Assembly (NCBI GenBank): GCA_016292045.1
Contig: JAEEZX010000020.1
Span: 1 to 38,892 of the forward strand
Direction: 5' to 3'
Origin: Bacteroidaceae bacterium
Lineage (GTDB): Bacteria; Bacteroidota; Bacteroidia; Bacteroidales; Bacteroidaceae
DNA: 38,892 nt
Each line of letters starts with the position of its first letter. Position 1 is the stretch's first letter. A model generated the notes under the pieces. It was not told the DNA's origin and did no database searches. It saw nothing but the letters and a program-made list of their open reading frames with translations. Positions 34,890 through 38,892 of this stretch are shown piece after piece. The position numbers and the translations under genes are program-made.

Positions 34890-36363
34890 TTCGCGACTGC
34901 GTGAATTGGACCTCTACAGCACACAGGCAGAGAGGCTTCAGACGGATGTCATGCTCCGGCTTACGGCCAGAGCTGCGCAGACGGAGTGGGGCAGAGCACA
35001 CGGTTTCGCTGGTGTGAGAACTTACGAAGACTTTGCCGCTACGTCCCCGATAAACAGTTACGACGACCTCAAGGGTTACGTCGAACGTATGGTGCACGGC
35101 GAGAGCGATGTGCTGTGGCGGGGCAGAGTGACGCATTTCGCGAAATCCAGCGGTACGACCTCCGACAGGAGCAAGTTCCTGCCTGTATCCAAGGACGCTC
35201 TCCGCGATACACATTATCGTGGCGGTCAGGACTGTGTGGCATGTTATCTCAGACAGAATCCCGGGAGCCGCATTCTCGACGGCAGGGCTCTCATACTGGG
35301 AGGCAGCCGTTCTGCGGCCGACAGCACGAAGGAATCGATGGTGGGCGATCTGTCTGCCATACTGATTGAAAACATAAGTCCTCTGGTGAATCTCATCAGG
35401 GTGCCAAGAAAATCTACGGCTCTTCTGCCCGACTTCGAGGAGAAGCGCGACCGCATAGCACGGGAGGCAATCGGTAAGAATGTGAGCAATCTCAGCGGTG
35501 TGCCCTCGTGGATGCTCTCTGTGATGAACAGGGTGCTGGAGATTTCCGGCAAGGACAACCTCACGGAGGTGTGGCCCGATCTCGAGATGTTCTTCCACGG
35601 AGGTGTGGCCTTCACTCCCTACAGGGAACTCTACCGCCGTCTCATTCCTTCGGATAAGATGCACTATATGGAGACATATAACGCGTCGGAAGGATTCTTC
35701 GGTGTGCAGACAGATGCCGGTGACCCGGCAATGTCGCTGATGATAGACTACGGTGTGTTCTATGAATTCATCCCTCTGGACGAACTGGACAGGGACAATC
35801 CCAGAGTGTTGCCTCTCTGGGCAGTGGAGACGGGGCGCAACTATGCGATGGTGATATCCACCTCCAGCGGTATGTGGCGCTATCTTATCGGTGACACCGT
35901 ACGTTTTACGAGTTGCAATCCTTACAAGTTCGTCATCACGGGGCGCACGAAGAGTTTCATCAACGCCTTTGGTGAAGAGGTCATTGTGGACAATGCTGAG
36001 AAGGCCCTCCACGAGGCGTGCCAGAAGACGGGCGCTGAGGTGCTGGAATACACCGCAGCTCCGATATATATGGATGCCTCCGGTCATTGCCGTCATCAGT
36101 GGGTGGTGGAATTCACTAAGGAACCGGCCGACGAGGCGCAGTTTGCACAGATTCTCGACGAGGCGCTGCAGCGCATCAACAGCGACTATGAGGCGAAGCG
36201 CTACAAGAATATTACGTTGCAACCCCTGCAACTGGTGAAAGCCCGCAAGGGACTTTTCCACGACTGGCTCGACAGTAAGGGACGTCTGGGCGGACAGCAC
36301 AAGGTGCCGCGTCTTTCCAACAGCCGCCAACATATTGAGGAACTACTGGCTTTGAACGCATGA
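34855..36363 (+). CDS. GH3 family acyl-adenylating enzyme
   Basis: The 502-residue protein belongs to the GH3 branch of the adenylate-forming superfamily, named after plant auxin-amino acid synthetases. It shows the ATP-binding loop SSGTTSDRSKF (residues 98-108), the YNASEGFFG motif, YLIGDTVRF and TGRTKSFINAFGEEV near the C-terminal domain. Plant members join amino acids to acyl acids; the substrate and product of bacterial members are not established. It overlaps rnc by 35 nt and the lipoprotein gene by 4 nt, so it is translated as part of the acpP-fabF-rnc transcript. It could activate a fatty or other acyl acid, but the sequence does not say which. Confidence 0.92.
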   Translation: MSITSVIRPLFNSRLRELDLYSTQAERLQTDVMLRLTARAAQTEWGRAHGFAGVRTYEDFAATSPINSYDDLKGYVERMVHGESDVLWRGRVTHFAKSSGTTSDRSKFLPVSKDALRDTHYRGGQDCVACYLRQNPGSRILDGRALILGGSRSAADSTKESMVGDLSAILIENISPLVNLIRVPRKSTALLPDFEEKRDRIAREAIGKNVSNLSGVPSWMLSVMNRVLEISGKDNLTEVWPDLEMFFHGGVAFTPYRELYRRLIPSDKMHYMETYNASEGFFGVQTDAGDPAMSLMIDYGVFYEFIPLDELDRDNPRVLPLWAVETGRNYAMVISTSSGMWRYLIGDTVRFTSCNPYKFVITGRTKSFINAFGEEVIVDNAEKALHEACQKTGAEVLEYTAAPIYMDASGHCRHQWVVEFTKEPADEAQFAQILDEALQRINSDYEAKRYKNITLQPLQLVKARKGLFHDWLDSKGRLGGQHKVPRLSNSRQHIEELLALNA

Positions 36364-38342
36364 TGAACCTGAACCATAATAAAGGACGGCGTCGTATCCC
36401 CATCAGAGAGGGAATGATGGGAATGCTGGCATTTCTCCTGGTAGCGTGTGCCACTATCGGTACTCCCGACGGAGGTCGCTACGACGAGGAGCCTCCCTAC
36501 GTGGTGAAGAGTAATCCCGGCGACAAGGCAACGGGAGTGACTACGAAGAAAATACGTATCAATTTCAACGAATACATCAAACTGGAGAACGCTTCGGAGA
36601 AAGTGATTATCTCACCTGCGCAGCTCGAACCGGCCAATGTGCGTGCCGACGGGAAGCAGATAAAGGTGGATCTCTACGATTCTCTGAAGCCCAACACCAC
36701 CTACACGATAGATTTCTCCGATGCCGTGGAGGACAACAACGAGGGCAACCCGATGGGCAACTATACCTTCTCGTTCTCTACGGGCGATGTCATCGACACA
36801 ATGGAGGTGTCCGGCAATGTCGTTGCGGCATCCAATCTGGAACCGGTGAAGGGCACTCTCGTGGGACTGATTCCCTGCGACAGCACTTGGCACGACAGCC
36901 TCTTCCGCACCATTCCGCTCCTTCGTCTGGGACGCACCAACGGCAGCGGACGTTTCACCATCAAGGGAGTGAAGCCCGGTCGCTACCGCTGTTTTGCCCT
37001 GAAGGACGGTGACGGAAACTTCCGCTTCTCCCAGAAGTCGGAGGAGATAGCATTCGACACCACAGTAATTGTGCCGACCGTCTACTACGAAAACCATTCC
37101 GACACTATATGGCGCGACTCCCTGCACATCGACACGATATTCTATACGCCGCGTCCGAAGTTCGGTCCGTCCGACATTATCCTGCGCAGTTTCCTGGAGG
37201 ACGGGCAGGAGCGTCATTTCCTCAAGAGCGAGAGACAGGAGCCTGATTGGTTCAAGCTCTATTTCACGGCACCTCTCGATTCGCTGCCCACGGTGCGTGG
37301 CCTGAATTTTGACGAAAACCAGCTGGTGGTTCTCACCGTTCCCACTAACGATACCATTACCTATTGGTTTACGGACACAGCCTATGTGCATCATCAGGAT
37401 ACCGCCCGCATCGAGCTGACTTACATGGAGAGCGACACACTCGGGGGATTCTCTCCCAAGACTGACACTCTCGAACTGATTCCCAAAAACACGTGGGGCA
37501 AGAAGCACAAGCAGATGCAGAAGAAGATAGAGGACTGGGAAAAGCGCCAGGAGAAGCGTGTGAAGCAGGGCAAGCTGCGCGAACCCGATCGAACGCGTCC
37601 CGATGTGGTGCAACTCAAGTTCAGTATCACACCGTCCCATTCGCTCGACCCCAATCGCAATGTGCGCATCACCATCGACGAACCCCTTGCCGAATTCAAT
37701 GAAGATGCCGTCCACTTCCAGCGCTTCAATCAGAAGGACAGTATCTGGCAGGACGAACCGTACGTTCTTCAGGAAGACCCTTACAACCCGATGGCATGGA
37801 CACTTTTTGCCGACTGGTTGCCTAAAGAGGAATACAAGGTGAGCATAGACACGTTGGCTGCCCGCAGCATATTGGGACATCGCACATTCCCATCCTCTGT
37901 GGAAATGAGGGTGCGCAGTCTCGATGAGTACGGCACGCTGTTCATGCATCTCAAGGATCCCGATACAGGTTTTGTCGTGCAGCTTCTCAATAAGGACGAC
38001 AAGGTGCTCTACACCGCGCGTTCCAACGAGAAAGGAGATGCCGATTTCTTCTATCTGACTCCGGGCAGCTACTACGTGCGGGCCTTCCTTGACGTAAACG
38101 GCAACGATTTGTGGGATACGGGCGACTACGATGCAGGCCGTCAGCCCGAACTGATGTTCTATTTCCCCCAGCCTCTGAAGGTGAGAGCCATGTGGGATAT
38201 CGAACAGGATTGGGAGCCCAGAGGCATTCCCGTAATGCAGCAAAAACCGAAGGACCTTATCAAGCAGAAGGCCGACAAAGTGAAGTTCATTCTCGGCCGC
38301 AATGCGGAGCGCGAGCGACAGAAGCAAAATAAGAATAATTAG
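36360..38342 (+). CDS. Lipoprotein with N-terminal Ig-like (Big_5) domain
   Basis: The 660-residue protein has a lipoprotein signal with lipobox LLVAC, the Cys at residue 30. An Ig-like domain at about residues 44-145 follows (PPYVVKSNPGDKATGV, KIRINFNEYI, KPNTTYTIDFSDAVED). The rest is beta-rich, with a GRYRCFALKDGDGNFRF block and a related C-terminal GSYYVRAFLDVNGNDLW block that look like repeated small beta-sandwiches. A Lys/Glu-rich helical linker lies near residues 380-410. Such lipoproteins are common in Bacteroidetes and of unknown role. ATG at 36360 overlaps the GH3 stop; a second ATG follows at once. Confidence 0.88.
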   Translation: MMNLNHNKGRRRIPIREGMMGMLAFLLVACATIGTPDGGRYDEEPPYVVKSNPGDKATGVTTKKIRINFNEYIKLENASEKVIISPAQLEPANVRADGKQIKVDLYDSLKPNTTYTIDFSDAVEDNNEGNPMGNYTFSFSTGDVIDTMEVSGNVVAASNLEPVKGTLVGLIPCDSTWHDSLFRTIPLLRLGRTNGSGRFTIKGVKPGRYRCFALKDGDGNFRFSQKSEEIAFDTTVIVPTVYYENHSDTIWRDSLHIDTIFYTPRPKFGPSDIILRSFLEDGQERHFLKSERQEPDWFKLYFTAPLDSLPTVRGLNFDENQLVVLTVPTNDTITYWFTDTAYVHHQDTARIELTYMESDTLGGFSPKTDTLELIPKNTWGKKHKQMQKKIEDWEKRQEKRVKQGKLREPDRTRPDVVQLKFSITPSHSLDPNRNVRITIDEPLAEFNEDAVHFQRFNQKDSIWQDEPYVLQEDPYNPMAWTLFADWLPKEEYKVSIDTLAARSILGHRTFPSSVEMRVRSLDEYGTLFMHLKDPDTGFVVQLLNKDDKVLYTARSNEKGDADFFYLTPGSYYVRAFLDVNGNDLWDTGDYDAGRQPELMFYFPQPLKVRAMWDIEQDWEPRGIPVMQQKPKDLIKQKADKVKFILGRNAERERQKQNKNN

Positions 38343-38375
38343 CGCTTCTGCGGTTGCCTTGTAAGCCCGAAACCG

Positions 38376-38398
38376 ACACTTTCTGTCACAAAAAGTGT
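38376..38398 (+). terminator. Possible hairpin terminator of the acpP-lipoprotein unit
   Basis: ACACTTT (38376-38382) pairs with AAAGTGT (38392-38398) around a 9-nt loop, 33 nt after the lipoprotein stop. There is no T-tract, so this is tentative. Confidence 0.35.
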
Positions 38399-38450
38399 GA
38401 AAAGTTTATAAATAATTGCCCAAGAGGGTAGTTATTTCATAACTTTTCTC

Positions 38451-38458
38451 TAATTTTG
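38451..38458 (+). promoter_or_regulatory. Promoter -7 element of pckA
   Basis: TAATTTTG matches TAnnTTTG and lies 45 nt before the pckA ATG. The -33 element is unclear. Confidence 0.7.
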
Positions 38459-38502
38459 TACGCGCAATAGATATTTTAACCCTATAAAAAGTTTATAAGA
38501 AA

Positions 38503-38892
38503 ATGGCAAAATTGGATTTGACCAAGTATGGCATCACAGGTTCTACCGTGATTGCTCACAATCCATCGTATGAGACTCTCTTTGCGGAGGAGACAAAGGC
38601 TGGCCTGACCGGCTTCGACAAGGGTCAGAACACCGAGTTGGACGCTGTAAACGTTATGACCGGTATCTACACCGGCCGTTCTCCTAAGGACAAGTACATC
38701 GTGAAGGATGCACAGAGCCAGGACAAGGTATGGTGGACCACCGAGGAGTATAAGAACGACAACCACCCCATGTCTGAGGACGTATGGGCAAAGGTTAAGG
38801 AAATCGCCATCAAGGAGCTCTGCAACAAGGAGCTGTACGTTGTTGACGCATTCTGCGGTGCCAACGAGGCTACCCGTCTTGCTGTACGCTTC
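38503..38892 (+). CDS. pckA: Phosphoenolpyruvate carboxykinase (ATP), N-terminal part
   Basis: The first 130 codons are present and the gene runs off the window. The sequence (DLTKYGITGSTVIAHNPSYETLF, then AVNVMTGIYTGRSPKDKYIV) is that of ATP-dependent PEPCK. The enzyme interconverts oxaloacetate and PEP; in succinate-forming Bacteroidales it often runs in the carboxylating direction (family knowledge, not visible here). GRSPKDKY is the oxaloacetate-binding segment. It has its own promoter and strongly biased codons typical of a highly expressed gene. The nucleotide-binding loop lies beyond the edge. Confidence 0.97.
   Translation, partial: MAKLDLTKYGITGSTVIAHNPSYETLFAEETKAGLTGFDKGQNTELDAVNVMTGIYTGRSPKDKYIVKDAQSQDKVWWTTEEYKNDNHPMSEDVWAKVKEIAIKELCNKELYVVDAFCGANEATRLAVRF

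Noticed and set aside
34831..36333. 500-codon minus-strand frame opposite the GH3 gene
   Set aside because: Shadow frame. The plus-strand product has all GH3 adenylation motifs.
36612..38327. 571-codon open frame on the minus strand opposite the Ig-like lipoprotein
   Set aside because: It is an antisense shadow of a GC-biased gene. The plus strand has a lipobox, an Ig-like domain and operon overlaps; the minus frame has no family resemblance.

Overview
The window comes from the chromosome of a member of the Bacteroidales, most likely a Prevotella-type organism (the genus is an inference). The evidence is threefold. Promoters have the Bacteroidetes form (TAnnTTTG at -7, TTG/TTTG about 20 nt upstream) and Shine-Dalgarno sites are mostly absent. 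Several proteins have the Bacteroidetes architecture: fused SecDF and a KorA gamma-alpha fusion. The small families DUF4271, DUF3098 and DUF3109, and the DUF4143 AAA ATPase, point the same way.

Region 1 (1-4.3 kb) is AT-rich and accessory. A truncated minus-strand gene for a secreted lectin-like protein is preceded by a leader of about 500 nt full of inverted repeats. A stand-alone DUF4143 ATPase follows, flanked by near-identical 27-nt repeats, then about 600 bp of non-coding sequence with short tandem repeats.

Region 2 (4.3-8.0 kb, plus strand) is a tight operon of gpmI, ung, a DUF3109 protein and a secreted carboxypeptidase-regulatory-like protein. Its end overlaps, tail to tail, a family I CoA-transferase.

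Region 3 (8.0-29.0 kb) is entirely minus strand and reads as long, tightly spaced transcription units. In transcription order these are: rhomboid protease and EEP-family protein; secDF; tRNA-Arg, korA, korB and tyrS; tRNA-Gln, an SDR dehydrogenase, miaB, ftsX, DUF3098, uppP, truB, queA, folK, metK, a LOG-family protein and DUF4271; then hemD, rnpA, yidD and the CoA-transferase. The 53-nt gap between folK and metK matches the SAM-II riboswitch (conserved sequence blocks plus a 7-bp P1 stem) and ends at the metK start codon. SAM synthesis is thus tuned inside an operon that also carries the SAM-using tRNA modifiers queA and miaB.

Region 4 (29.1-38.9 kb, plus strand) holds an HU-type protein with a clear intrinsic terminator, an inverted array of 11-nt repeats, a large MscS-family channel, then acpP-fabF-rnc joined by overlap to a GH3-family adenylating enzyme and an Ig-like lipoprotein. 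The window ends in the 5' part of pckA. Most of the sequence is ordinary core genome. The points most worth a second look are the structured leader at 1675-2180, the SAM-II element, the 11-nt repeat palindrome, and a hairpin that coincides with missing residues in RNase III.
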